Source of the DNA: Bacteroidota bacterium
Lineage (GTDB): Bacteria; Bacteroidota; Bacteroidia; JACCXN01
Assembly: GCA_013696965.1 (NCBI GenBank)
Contig: JACCXN010000009.1
Coordinates: 1 to 64,000 of the forward strand
DNA length: 64,000 bases
Reading direction: 5' to 3'
This document shows, piece after piece, positions 54,256-63,100 of this stretch (its first letter is position 1; every line of letters starts with the position of its first letter). Below the pieces are notes generated by a model. That model was not told the DNA's origin. It did not search any database and saw only the letters and a list, made by a program, of their open reading frames with translations. Both the position numbers and the translations under genes were made by a program.

Positions 54256-55719
54256 TTAAACCTCTAAATAAGCTGCTAAACCATGTAAACCGCCCTCTCT
54301 GCCAAATCCACTTTCTTTGTATCCTCCAAAAGGGGACACAGGATCGAATTTGTTATACGTATTTGCCCAAACAACCCCGGCCCTTAATTTGCTTGTAAGG
54401 TTAAAAACTTTTGATCCTTTATCTGTCCAAACTCCTGCTGAAAGTCCATAAGGAGTATTGTTTGCTTTTTCAATAACTTCTTCAATGGTTCGGAAAGTTT
54501 GAACGGCCAACACAGGGCCAAAAATTTCCTCCTGAACAATTCTGTGTGACTGGCTGGCATTTAAAAAAAGGGTTGGTTTACACCAAAATCCTTTTTTGGG
54601 AACAGAACAGGAGGGTTGATAAAACTCAGCTCCTTCATCCTTACCAATTTTTAAATATTTATTAATGGTGTTGAGTTGTTCTTTAGAATTAATAGCTCCA
54701 ATGTCCGTGTTTTTATCTAGAGGATCACCTACAATCAGGGTATTCATCCTGTCTTTTAGTTTTAAAATAACTTTTTCAGCCACATTTTCCTGCACAAACA
54801 ATCTGGATCCGGCACAACATACATGCCCCTGGTTAAAGAATATTCCATTGATAATCCCTTCAACGGCCTGATCAATAGGAGCGTCTTCAAAAATTATATT
54901 TGCAGCTTTTCCACCAAGTTCCATGGTTGATCTTTTGCCGGTTCCTGCAATGGCTTTTTGTATGCTTTTACCCACATTGGTAGATCCTGTAAAGGCAATT
55001 TTATTAATTCCGGGATGATTAACAAGTGCGGCCCCTGTTTTTCCAGCTCCTGTAATAATATTAACTACTCCATCCGGCAGGCCTGACTCCTGAATAATCT
55101 CTGCCAGTATAAGTGCTGTTAATGGAGTGGTTTCAGCGGGTTTTAAAACAAGTGTATTTCCTGTTGCAAGGGCAGGTGCAATTTTCCAGGCAGCCATTAA
55201 AAGCGGGAAATTCCATGGAATAATTTGTCCTGCAACCCCTATTGATTTAGGATTTTTACCTGGAAAAGCATACTCTAATTTATCTGCCCATCCTGCATAA
55301 TAAAAGAAATGATTTGCCGCCAATGGAATATCAATATCCCTGGATTCGCGAATTGTCTTTCCTGAATCAAGAGTTTCAACTACTGCCAATTCCCTGGCTC
55401 TCTCTTGTATTAATCGCGCAATTCTATATATATATTTACCTCTTTCCTTGGAAGGCATTTTACTCCAAACTTTCTCGTATGCAACACGTGCCGCTTTTAC
55501 TGCTTTGTCCACATCCTCATCAGTAGCCTCTGCTACATCGGCTAGTTTTTCCTCAGTTGCCGGGTTTATAGTTGTGAAATATTTTCCTTTAACCGGATTT
55601 ACAAACTTTCCATTAATGAACAGTTGATATTGTTTTTTTATATTTATATGATCTGTACTTTCCGGGGCTGGCTCGTATGCCCAGGTTGAAGTAAAGTCTA
55701 ATACCGGTTTTTTACTCAT
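54256..55719 (-). CDS. Aldehyde dehydrogenase
   Basis: 487 residues, the normal length. YQLFINGKFVNPVKGKYFTT, VIPWNFPLLMAAWKIAPALA-type (AGQIIPWNFPLLMAAWKIAP), KPAETTPLTALILAEI, AFTGSTNVGKSIQKA, MELGGKAANIIFEDA with the general-base Glu, GHVCCAGSRLFVQE with the catalytic Cys, and EEIFGPVLAVQTFRT are all seen. It oxidises an aldehyde to the acid with NAD(P). Its place between deoC and an inactive half-length relative suggests acetaldehyde from deoxyribose breakdown as substrate, as proposed for ALDH16-type proteins, but this is inference. Confidence 0.93.
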   Translation of the reverse strand: MSKKPVLDFTSTWAYEPAPESTDHINIKKQYQLFINGKFVNPVKGKYFTTINPATEEKLADVAEATDEDVDKAVKAARVAYEKVWSKMPSKERGKYIYRIARLIQERARELAVVETLDSGKTIRESRDIDIPLAANHFFYYAGWADKLEYAFPGKNPKSIGVAGQIIPWNFPLLMAAWKIAPALATGNTLVLKPAETTPLTALILAEIIQESGLPDGVVNIITGAGKTGAALVNHPGINKIAFTGSTNVGKSIQKAIAGTGKRSTMELGGKAANIIFEDAPIDQAVEGIINGIFFNQGHVCCAGSRLFVQENVAEKVILKLKDRMNTLIVGDPLDKNTDIGAINSKEQLNTINKYLKIGKDEGAEFYQPSCSVPKKGFWCKPTLFLNASQSHRIVQEEIFGPVLAVQTFRTIEEVIEKANNTPYGLSAGVWTDKGSKVFNLTSKLRAGVVWANTYNKFDPVSPFGGYKESGFGREGGLHGLAAYLEV

Positions 55720-55822
55720 TTCAATTGTTTTATTTTTTTAAACATTTAAATTGTATGCTTAATTTGATTTTTTTTGAAAAAATGATCCTAATTAAACTAA
55801 TTATAATAAATCTGATAAAATA

Positions 55823-56752
55823 TCAGTCTTTAGAAAAATAATCCCCGCTTTGATAAGCTCCCGTTTCTTCCTTTGCTAATTGCATCAATATATCATTCGC
55901 TAAACTACTGGCGCCAAATCGGAACCATTCATTTGACAGCCAGGCATTGCCAAGAGTTTCCTTAACCATTACCAGATTTTGCAAAGCGGCTTTAGCAGTA
56001 GAAATTCCACCTGCTGGTTTCATTCCAACCATTTTACCTGTTGAATAATAAAAATCGCGAATGGCCTCAAGCATTACTAAAGTAACAGGCATTGTAGCTG
56101 CCGGAGAAATTTTTCCTGTTGAAGTTTTTATAAAATCCGCTCCTGCATACATGGCAATTTCACTCGCTTTTCTTACAGCATCAAGGGAACTTAACTCACC
56201 GGTTTCAAGTATAACCTTAAGTCTTGCATGTGCACATGCTTCTTTAATGGCAATAATTTCATCAAATACAAAATTGTAATTTCCCATTAAAAACGCCCCT
56301 CTTGATATTACCATATCCACTTCATCTGCTCCATTTTCTACAGCATACCTTGTATCCGCTAATTTAATTTCCAGAGTAGATTGTCCTGATGGAAAAGCAG
56401 TGGCAACGGATGCAACCTTTATGGCAGTGCCTTTTAAAGCATCTTTTGCTGTTTTTACAAAAGTTGGATAAACACATACAGCAGCAACACATGGAATTCC
56501 AGTCATGACATCATGCATATGGGCTGCTTTATAGCACATTTGCCTTACTTTCCCCTCTGTATCCTTTCCCTCCAAAGTAGTAAGGTCAATCATATTCATT
56601 GCCATTTTTAAACCTGCAACCTTTGCTGATTTTTTAAGGCTTCGTGTATTAAACCGAGCAACCCTTTCTTCTACACCTACTTGATCTATACTCTGAGACT
56701 TGGTGAAATCAAGCATTTCAACTATCCTGCGCTTATCTGTTTTCATTGTCAT
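55823..56752 (-). CDS. deoC: Deoxyribose-phosphate aldolase
   Basis: 309 residues; bacterial DeoC is about 220-260, so this is a longer variant of the eukaryote-like type with an N-terminal extension (VGVEERVARFNTRSLKKSAK). IDLTTLEGKDTEGKVRQMCY, AAVCVYPTFVKTAKDAL, VASVATAFPSGQS, NGADEVDMVISRGAFL, VILETGELSS and GADFIKTSTGKISPAATMPV (with the Schiff-base Lys) identify the enzyme, and GMKPAGGISTAKAAL the phosphate-binding loop. It splits 2-deoxyribose 5-phosphate into glyceraldehyde 3-phosphate and acetaldehyde. It lies upstream of the two aldehyde dehydrogenase genes on the same strand. Confidence 0.96.
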   Translation of the reverse strand: MTMKTDKRRIVEMLDFTKSQSIDQVGVEERVARFNTRSLKKSAKVAGLKMAMNMIDLTTLEGKDTEGKVRQMCYKAAHMHDVMTGIPCVAAVCVYPTFVKTAKDALKGTAIKVASVATAFPSGQSTLEIKLADTRYAVENGADEVDMVISRGAFLMGNYNFVFDEIIAIKEACAHARLKVILETGELSSLDAVRKASEIAMYAGADFIKTSTGKISPAATMPVTLVMLEAIRDFYYSTGKMVGMKPAGGISTAKAALQNLVMVKETLGNAWLSNEWFRFGASSLANDILMQLAKEETGAYQSGDYFSKD

Positions 56753-56961
56753 TGGTTAATCAGCTGGAAAGATAGGAAATTTAGAAATAAATCCATTTAT
56801 AGAAATCAATGAAATACAAAAAAGAGTAAAAGAAATTTTAAAAATTTGCTTGTTCAATTAAATTATTTTCAAAGAATTTAATCTCATTTATAAACAAAAA
56901 CAATTGGCAGGGTCTGATAAACGGGAACAACTACATTTCTTTGTTTTCCAGGTTTTATATT

Positions 56962-56987
56962 AAGCCTGCTCAAAGATGAGCAGGCTT
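56962..56987 (-). terminator. Terminator hairpin behind tonB paralog 1
   Basis: The 11-base arms AAGCCTGCTCA and TGAGCAGGCTT are separated by a 4-base loop. On the minus strand the hairpin follows the gene stop at once, and the flank is only weakly T-rich. Confidence 0.7.
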
Positions 56988-56993
56988 GGAAAA

Positions 56994-57692
56994 TTATCTT
57001 CTGCTAAATTTAAAAGGCAGAGTATATGCAACAGTTACAGGCTTTCCCCTTTGTTTGCCAGGGCTAAAAACCGGGAAAGATTCAATTACCCTTATTGCTT
57101 CATCGTCAAGTCCCTTTACACCCCTTGCAATGGAAATGTTTTTTGTTTTTCCATCAGGACCTATAGTAAAACTAACATATACAGTGCCTGTAATACCTGC
57201 ATCAAAAGACATTTGAGGATATTTTGTGTTTTTGAACAGAAACTGCTGAATCTTTTCATCCGTACACATTTTTCTCTGGTCAAAATCTACAATACTTTCA
57301 CAACCAGGAAAAGAGGGCATTTCTTCAACAATTCGAAAAAATTCCACCTCGTCAATACTTTCCACCTCTGGAATAATTTCAACATATGTTGTTTGATCGG
57401 ATTCTGTGCTATTTATTTCCACTTGCTTTTCAATTGCAATTTCATTATCAACCAATACCAATTCAATTATTACTGGAGGAGCAGGAGGCAATGGGATTTC
57501 AGGAATTGTTATTGGTATCATTTCCTCCTCTGCATGGTTAATAAGTAATTCACCAAGGCCAGAGGAATTTCCTTCATAACTTTTCCATTCTAAGGCCATT
57601 AATACTAATGAAATTGAAATTACAAGACCTATTTTAAGAAACATGGGCTTCTTTTTTTCGAGATCTACCTGAGAATTTTTCTTTAATTCCAT
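56994..57692 (-). CDS. Energy transducer TonB, paralog 1
   Basis: 232 residues from the Met at 57692, chosen because it gives the same start (MELKKN) as the paralog at 58187; the frame runs on to 57749. One anchor helix (about 17-35, FLKIGLVISISLVLMALEW), then a Pro/Val-rich periplasmic linker and a C-terminal TonB domain (KYPQMSFDAGITGTVYVSFT, IGPDGKTKNISIARGVKGL, DDEAIRVIESFPVFSPGKQR). An insertion with two cysteines (FPGCESIVDFDQRKMCTDEK) is absent from the second copy. It transfers proton-motive-force energy to outer-membrane receptors. No ExbB or ExbD gene is adjacent. Confidence 0.9.
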   Translation of the reverse strand: MELKKNSQVDLEKKKPMFLKIGLVISISLVLMALEWKSYEGNSSGLGELLINHAEEEMIPITIPEIPLPPAPPVIIELVLVDNEIAIEKQVEINSTESDQTTYVEIIPEVESIDEVEFFRIVEEMPSFPGCESIVDFDQRKMCTDEKIQQFLFKNTKYPQMSFDAGITGTVYVSFTIGPDGKTKNISIARGVKGLDDEAIRVIESFPVFSPGKQRGKPVTVAYTLPFKFSRR

Positions 57693-58186
57693 ATATGATT
57701 TATTTAGGGGGTTACAAATTAAAGCCGCTCCAAAATTATCCTTGCACATTCAATAACAAATTCAAGAAGAAACAAAAAATGAATCTTTAAATTTTTACTA
57801 TTTTAGTGTGTAAAGATCAAATCATATATTTAGTGTTTTATAGAAAGGTTAAAAAAATAGTAATTGTACTAATTTTAAAATTTCGAGAACCCTAAAAAAA
57901 TCAAGGTTGAATAAATTTCTTTAACTTGTATTACGAAAAACTAAAAGAAACAGTTTCTAAAAAAGGTGTTTTTATATCTAAAGTGAAACTTTTAAGCAAT
58001 TCAAAGTAAAAACACAATTAGGCCTTTGCCAAAAACGATGCGTCTTTTGCGGAAATTCCAATCATTTCTCTTTAAAGAGGCTCATTAAATAAATATATAA
58101 AGCCCAGGAATAAGGTTAAGTTAAACAAAAAAAAGCGTCTGTTCAAAATTGAACAGACGCTTAAAATTTCTATTAAATCTAAAGGC
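57693..58186. other. Intergenic region between the two tonB paralogs
   Basis: 494 bases of very AT-rich DNA with no ORF worth reporting. It contains the terminator of the second tonB gene at 58133-58162 and presumably the promoter of the first. Confidence 0.6.
58133..58162 (-). terminator. Rho-independent terminator of tonB paralog 2
   Basis: The 14-base arms AAGCGTCTGTTCAA and TTGAACAGACGCTT enclose a minimal loop. On the minus strand they are followed by a run of about six further Ts. It stands 24 bases behind the gene stop. Confidence 0.9.
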
Positions 58187-58849
58187 TTATTTTAAAACAA
58201 ATCTTATTGGCAAATTGTATTGAACTGATACTGCCTTTCCTCTTTGTTTACCAGGAGACCATGCAGGCATTTTTTGAACTACGCGTACTGCTTCATCATC
58301 CAATCCTTTCACTCCCCTTAATATTTTAACATCCTTTACTTTACCGTCAGATCCAATAACAAAAGTAACATAAACTGTTCCTTGAATACCTGCATCCTTA
58401 GCCATTTGAGGATATTTCATTTCATTACCCAGAAATTTAAACAATGCTTCTTCACCACCTGGAAAAGAGGGCATATTTTCAACTATCGTAAAAATTTCAT
58501 TTTCAACAATTACCTCATCTTTTTGCACAATATCAACAAATGTTGATTGATCGGCTTCGGATTCCTTTATTTCAACTTCGTTTTTAATTACAACATCATC
58601 TTCCACTACTTGTAATTCTATAACTGCAGGAGGAGGAGGTGGGGGTGGTAACAATTCTGGCTGAGTTATAGGAATCATTTCTTCCTCTGTCTGGTCAATA
58701 ACTAATTGGCCAAGATCCGCCAGGCTACCTTCGTAGCTTTTCCATTCTAAACCTATTAATACTAAACCAAGGGAAACAACAAGACCTATTTGAAGAAACA
58801 GGGATCTCTTTTTTTCAAGATCAGCATTAGGATTTTTCTTTAATTCCAT
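58187..58849 (-). CDS. Energy transducer TonB, paralog 2
   Basis: 220 residues with an N-terminal anchor (about 18-35, LFLQIGLVVSLGLVLIGLEW), a Pro-rich stretch (PELLPPPPPPPAV), and a C-terminal TonB domain (KYPQMAKDAGIQGTVYVTFV, KVKDVKILRGVKGLDDEAV, PAWSPGKQRGKAVSVQYNLP). It aligns with the gene at 56994 over its whole length but lacks the two-cysteine insertion. The pair arose by tandem duplication. It has its own promoter (58878-58885) and terminator, so it is probably expressed separately from its copy. Confidence 0.92.
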   Translation of the reverse strand: MELKKNPNADLEKKRSLFLQIGLVVSLGLVLIGLEWKSYEGSLADLGQLVIDQTEEEMIPITQPELLPPPPPPPAVIELQVVEDDVVIKNEVEIKESEADQSTFVDIVQKDEVIVENEIFTIVENMPSFPGGEEALFKFLGNEMKYPQMAKDAGIQGTVYVTFVIGSDGKVKDVKILRGVKGLDDEAVRVVQKMPAWSPGKQRGKAVSVQYNLPIRFVLK

Positions 58850-59190
58850 TTTGAATTAATTTTAAGTCTTTAATATGCAAATATAAAAATTACGGTTGCT
58901 AAAATTACGGTTTTTATAGAATATTACACTATTTTATTCCACAAATAAATGTTGTTTGTATTATAAACAGTAAAGCTGCATTATTCAACACATTAACTCT
59001 GAATTCGTGATTTTATTTTCTGCCTTAAAAATCGTTTGAATTTACACTTAAATGAATTTTAAAAAAGTTTAGCGTAAATAAAATGCTTGAACATGTATTA
59101 TTTTGCTTCTTATTTGGCTATTTATAACAGCAATTACAGGGTTTATTATAACATCGTTAAAGGTGAAATCCAAGAAACTTAATAAATTAG
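58850..59190. other. Intergenic region with the tonB promoter
   Basis: 341 bases. The only feature recognised is the -7 box at 58878. No ORF, RNA or repeat is evident. Confidence 0.5.
58878..58885 (-). promoter_or_regulatory. Candidate -7 box of tonB paralog 2
   Basis: TATATTTG on the minus strand matches TAnnTTTG. It stands about 28 bases before the start codon at 58849. A canonical TTG at -33 is not obvious. Confidence 0.45.
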
Positions 59191-59613
59191 TTATTCGTTC
59201 GAACTAAACCTAAAGGTATTCTCTTTACCATAAATAACATAAAAAGTAATTAGCCCTAAAATGCTTCCGCTTAAATTGGCTATTACATCATAAACATCAG
59301 CATTGCGCTCGATAAATAACTGATCTTGCAAAACTTCTGTAATTATACTCAAGAAAAAGGCATATCCTAAAGCTAGTTTAATCGAGTTGTACCGGAGAGT
59401 TTTAAATGCAGGCTGAATTTTAAGTCCTTTTATGGAAAGAAGCACTAAAACCAAGAATAAAAAAGCATGTACAAATTTGTCAAAAGACAAGAGTTTCCAT
59501 TTAATTGCATCGGGAAAATCAGAGCCAGGCAATCCGCATAAAACAAGAATGAACAGGGACCAGAAAATAGGGAAAAGATTCCATCGAATAAATACAATAA
59601 AACTACTCTTCAT
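59191..59613 (-). CDS. VanZ-family membrane protein
   Basis: 140 residues with four hydrophobic helices. FDKFVHAFLFLVLVLLSIKG, YAFFLSIITEVLQDQLFIER and the following ADVYDVIANLSGSILGLIT carry the conserved His, Glu and Asp-Asn residues of VanZ-like proteins. These are widely distributed, and the teicoplanin-resistance connection of VanZ does not carry over to this housekeeping-type relative. It is 41 bases behind gcvH on the same strand and may be read with it. Confidence 0.85.
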   Translation of the reverse strand: MKSSFIVFIRWNLFPIFWSLFILVLCGLPGSDFPDAIKWKLLSFDKFVHAFLFLVLVLLSIKGLKIQPAFKTLRYNSIKLALGYAFFLSIITEVLQDQLFIERNADVYDVIANLSGSILGLITFYVIYGKENTFRFSSNE

Positions 59614-59653
59614 AACAAAATGAAAAACATTAACTCAAATAAATTTACAAAAA

Positions 59654-60031
59654 TCAAGCCCCTATAACTTCCTTATATTGTGAAGCAGATAAAAGATCTT
59701 CCACTTCCGAATTATCAGAAAGTTTAATTTTAACCATCCAGCCTTCGCCATAAGGATCGTTATTAACCAGGTCTGGATTTGACTCAAGTGCTTCATTTAC
59801 CTGGGTAATTTCACCGCTCAGGGGCATAAAAAGATCAGAAACTGTTTTTACAGCTTCCACTGAACCAAAAATCTCTTCTTTTTTAAAGGAATCTCCACTG
59901 TTAACCTCTACGTAAACAATGTCACCAAGTTCTTTTTGGGCAAAATCTGTGATGCCAATAGTTGCTGTATCACCTTGTATTTTTACCCATTCGTGATCTT
60001 TGGTGTATTTTAAATCTGCAGGAATATTCAT
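59654..60031 (-). CDS. gcvH: Glycine cleavage system H protein
   Basis: 125 residues, the normal length of this lipoyl carrier, which shuttles the aminomethyl group between the P, T and L proteins. [54 protein letters not shown] (lipoylated K62) and [17 protein letters not shown] are all canonical. The other gcv genes are not in the window. Confidence 0.97.
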   Translation of the reverse strand: MNIPADLKYTKDHEWVKIQGDTATIGITDFAQKELGDIVYVEVNSGDSFKKEEIFGSVEAVKTVSDLFMPLSGEITQVNEALESNPDLVNNDPYGEGWMVKIKLSDNSEVEDLLSASQYKEVIGA

Positions 60032-60108
60032 TATTAAATTTGTTAAATATTTTACTAAGAGTGAATTTTAAAAGTTGTCAAAATTACATTTTTTTTAATT
60101 ATATTCCT

Positions 60109-63100
60109 TTAAGAAAGTGTAAACCTTAAACTAATTCCTGCATTGGTGTTTGATGAAGGAAACGAGTTTGTAATTACTGGTGAGGTAAGTATTTTATCAA
60201 AGAATAAACGAAGATTAACCCTGGAGTTAAGCACATAATCTGCAGCTAATTTAATTGAAATAATTCGCTGGCCTCCGGTTGGTTGATGTAAATTATCATC
60301 TATTGACCTCATCATAATTCTATTGTCCCTTACCGATATATCTGCCCTGCAATTCAAATCACTTTGAACTTTTGTTTTTGTAGGACCTATTTTGAATGGG
60401 AAAGGAACATTTTTAAACCTATATCCAAAACCAACTATAACTTCATTCCCTTTGCTTTCCTGTAATCTGTTATCGGTAAAGTTAAAAGCAAGGTTCCTGT
60501 CACGTTTTAGTTCAATACGAGTAATTAAACTGTTGTGCCAGGTCATGTCCATATTTATTAAAGGACTGAATTGTTCTGTAATTGAAATTTGAGCAATCTG
60601 AAATTGAGGAATGTAATTATCATTGATATCCATTTTATCTGTATAACCTGGTCCTGCATTTTCTACAAAAAGCATATTGGTTGAATAGGAGCCAATATTG
60701 TATGAGGAGCGGTAAGCATGACTTAATGTAAATGACTTGAAATATTTTTTAAACAAGTCCAGTTTAGATAAACCATCATATGTTATCCTCCAGTTAGGCT
60801 TAGGTATTTTAGGCATAAGGCTGGTGGAAGCTGAATTAGCATCAGTGCCGGAATAAGCAGCAAGGAAAGCAGGAATTAATACATCCTGAGAAGTAGCACC
60901 ATAACCTTCCCTGTAACCATCCTGGTTTACACCCACCGGAAGCCCTGTTTCTGCTTCCCTTTCATTTGCTAATTTGTTTGAAATTGCAATTCGGTTATCC
61001 ATGAATTGCTGGAAAACAGGTGATGATCCATCTTCCAGATCCCTTATAAATGAAGTATTCCAACTCACATAAGACATGCTAAAGTTGCCAGTCTCCATGC
61101 GGCTTTCCCTTACAAATTCACCTAAATCATCATTCCACCTTATAAACTCCGAATTACTTTTACCAACGTTCCTTGTAACATTAAGCTCCAGGCGCAAATC
61201 TTTAAGAGGCTCTATATTCGTTCTTGCATTAAAGTTTTTACTGTTTGTTGTTGCATATGGTGTCATAAGCAATGATTCTTCCATAAGCCACCCCTCTCGC
61301 ACAGCTCGCATTGCAAAACTTGTATCCTGGTGACCAGAAATAAAACCCCATCCTGGTGCATTGAAATTATCCATTCCAAGGAGTGTGGTTGGTTTAGAAT
61401 AACCTGGCAAAATTGTTCCTGAATTGTCTGTATAAGTGAAAGATGCATTCTTTACACTCATTATCACTCTTGCTGATTGTTCGTAAATATTAAATTTATT
61501 CGGATCTTTTTCCTTTTCTTTTCCTTTTAAGCTATCTGGAAGGGCGGGCTTTGGAACAGGTGGCTTAGGAGCCTGGCGGGCACCTCCTTTTCCTGAATAC
61601 TTTTGGTTGACTTTCTTTAAATAAGGTACTTTGTTATAAAGTGTTAAAAAATTAAACTGTCCGTTCCATTGTTCTGATCGTGAATTTTTAATTGTATTTC
61701 CAAGTTCATTGGCAGCAAAAGGGGCCCTCATCCAATCATATGTTCCTCCGATACGTGTAGTTAAATTAACCCAATCAGTGAGTGGAAATTTATTTATTGG
61801 CCAGGTATAATTCAAATTCATAGCATGGTTATACAAAACATTGGTTCCTAATTCTTTTAGACTTTGATTTATTGAATCCTTTTTTTCCTGGGTATCTATT
61901 TTACCGTCCGGCTCCATGATCCTTGCATTGTTGGTGGCAGTAAAATCAAATTTCAATGATTTGGTTATATCATGTCTTACTTCATACATCCTTGTCATTG
62001 TGAAGTTTTTATTAAAGGTGGGAGGTATTACATAATCAGCGAATCCACTGTTATTTCTTATCTGTACTTCGTTAAACATCCTGTCTAGGCTAGTAGAGAA
62101 GGACAGCCTGCTTGGCATTAAATTGAAATTAAAATCAGTGATGAGCTTAGCATATTTAGATTTATTAAGCAATTTAGATTTTGAAAAAGGCTTGATGTTT
62201 TTTGGCGAAGTGGAAAAACTATACATTACAGCACCACGATAAAGCTTGGTTTCATTGTATTCTGTATTAATGTCACGCTTAAATATTTCATTGTAAGAGT
62301 AGGTGAAGGATAAATTTTCCACATCATATATCCTGCTTTTAGAGGCTCCCTTGCCTTTTTCTTTTTTTACATTGGCAAAATTGATGCTTCGTCTGCGGGT
62401 GTAGTCCTGTACCGATTCCTTAATTGAATCCCTTACTGATTTATCATCGATTTTCAAAAGATCATCAAATTCAATATCCGGGTCATTTGGATGAAATTGG
62501 GGATTAATAAAACCTTCGGAATAACCAAGGAACATAGGGATACTTAAATTAAAATTCTCAGGTAAAAGTCTGCCCATTCTGAAATTACCAGAAAGATCAT
62601 AGGATCTAATATCTGCCCTTTGTCTTTCACTGATCTTCTTTTCTATTGAACCAAAGCCAGGAGTACTCATATTTCCGGCAACGGTTACATCTCCAAAATC
62701 AGCAAGCTTTGCAGATACTCTTCCTGTAGTTGCCCATCCATTTCTTTTATCAAAATCCGAGAGCCTTAACTCATTCACCCATATTTCAACACACTTAGCA
62801 AAGCCATCATCACTGTCATCTGTTCCTTCTTTTTTAGGATTTCTAACCCCAATCATAATTGAACTGATTTCACTTAACTGAGGATTTCCCACTACAGCTA
62901 ATACATGTTCCCCATTTTTTCGTGTATAAGGAATATTAAAAGGTACCTGGGCTGCATTTCTGTCCAGTTTAAGGGCTGTAAGCAATTCAAAAGGAAGATC
63001 AATTTCATTTATAAGCGGCCAAACTTTAATTCTATCTGCCTCCGAATCACCATTGTATTTACCAGGCGGGGTAACCACCAGGGGTATTTCATATTCGTAA

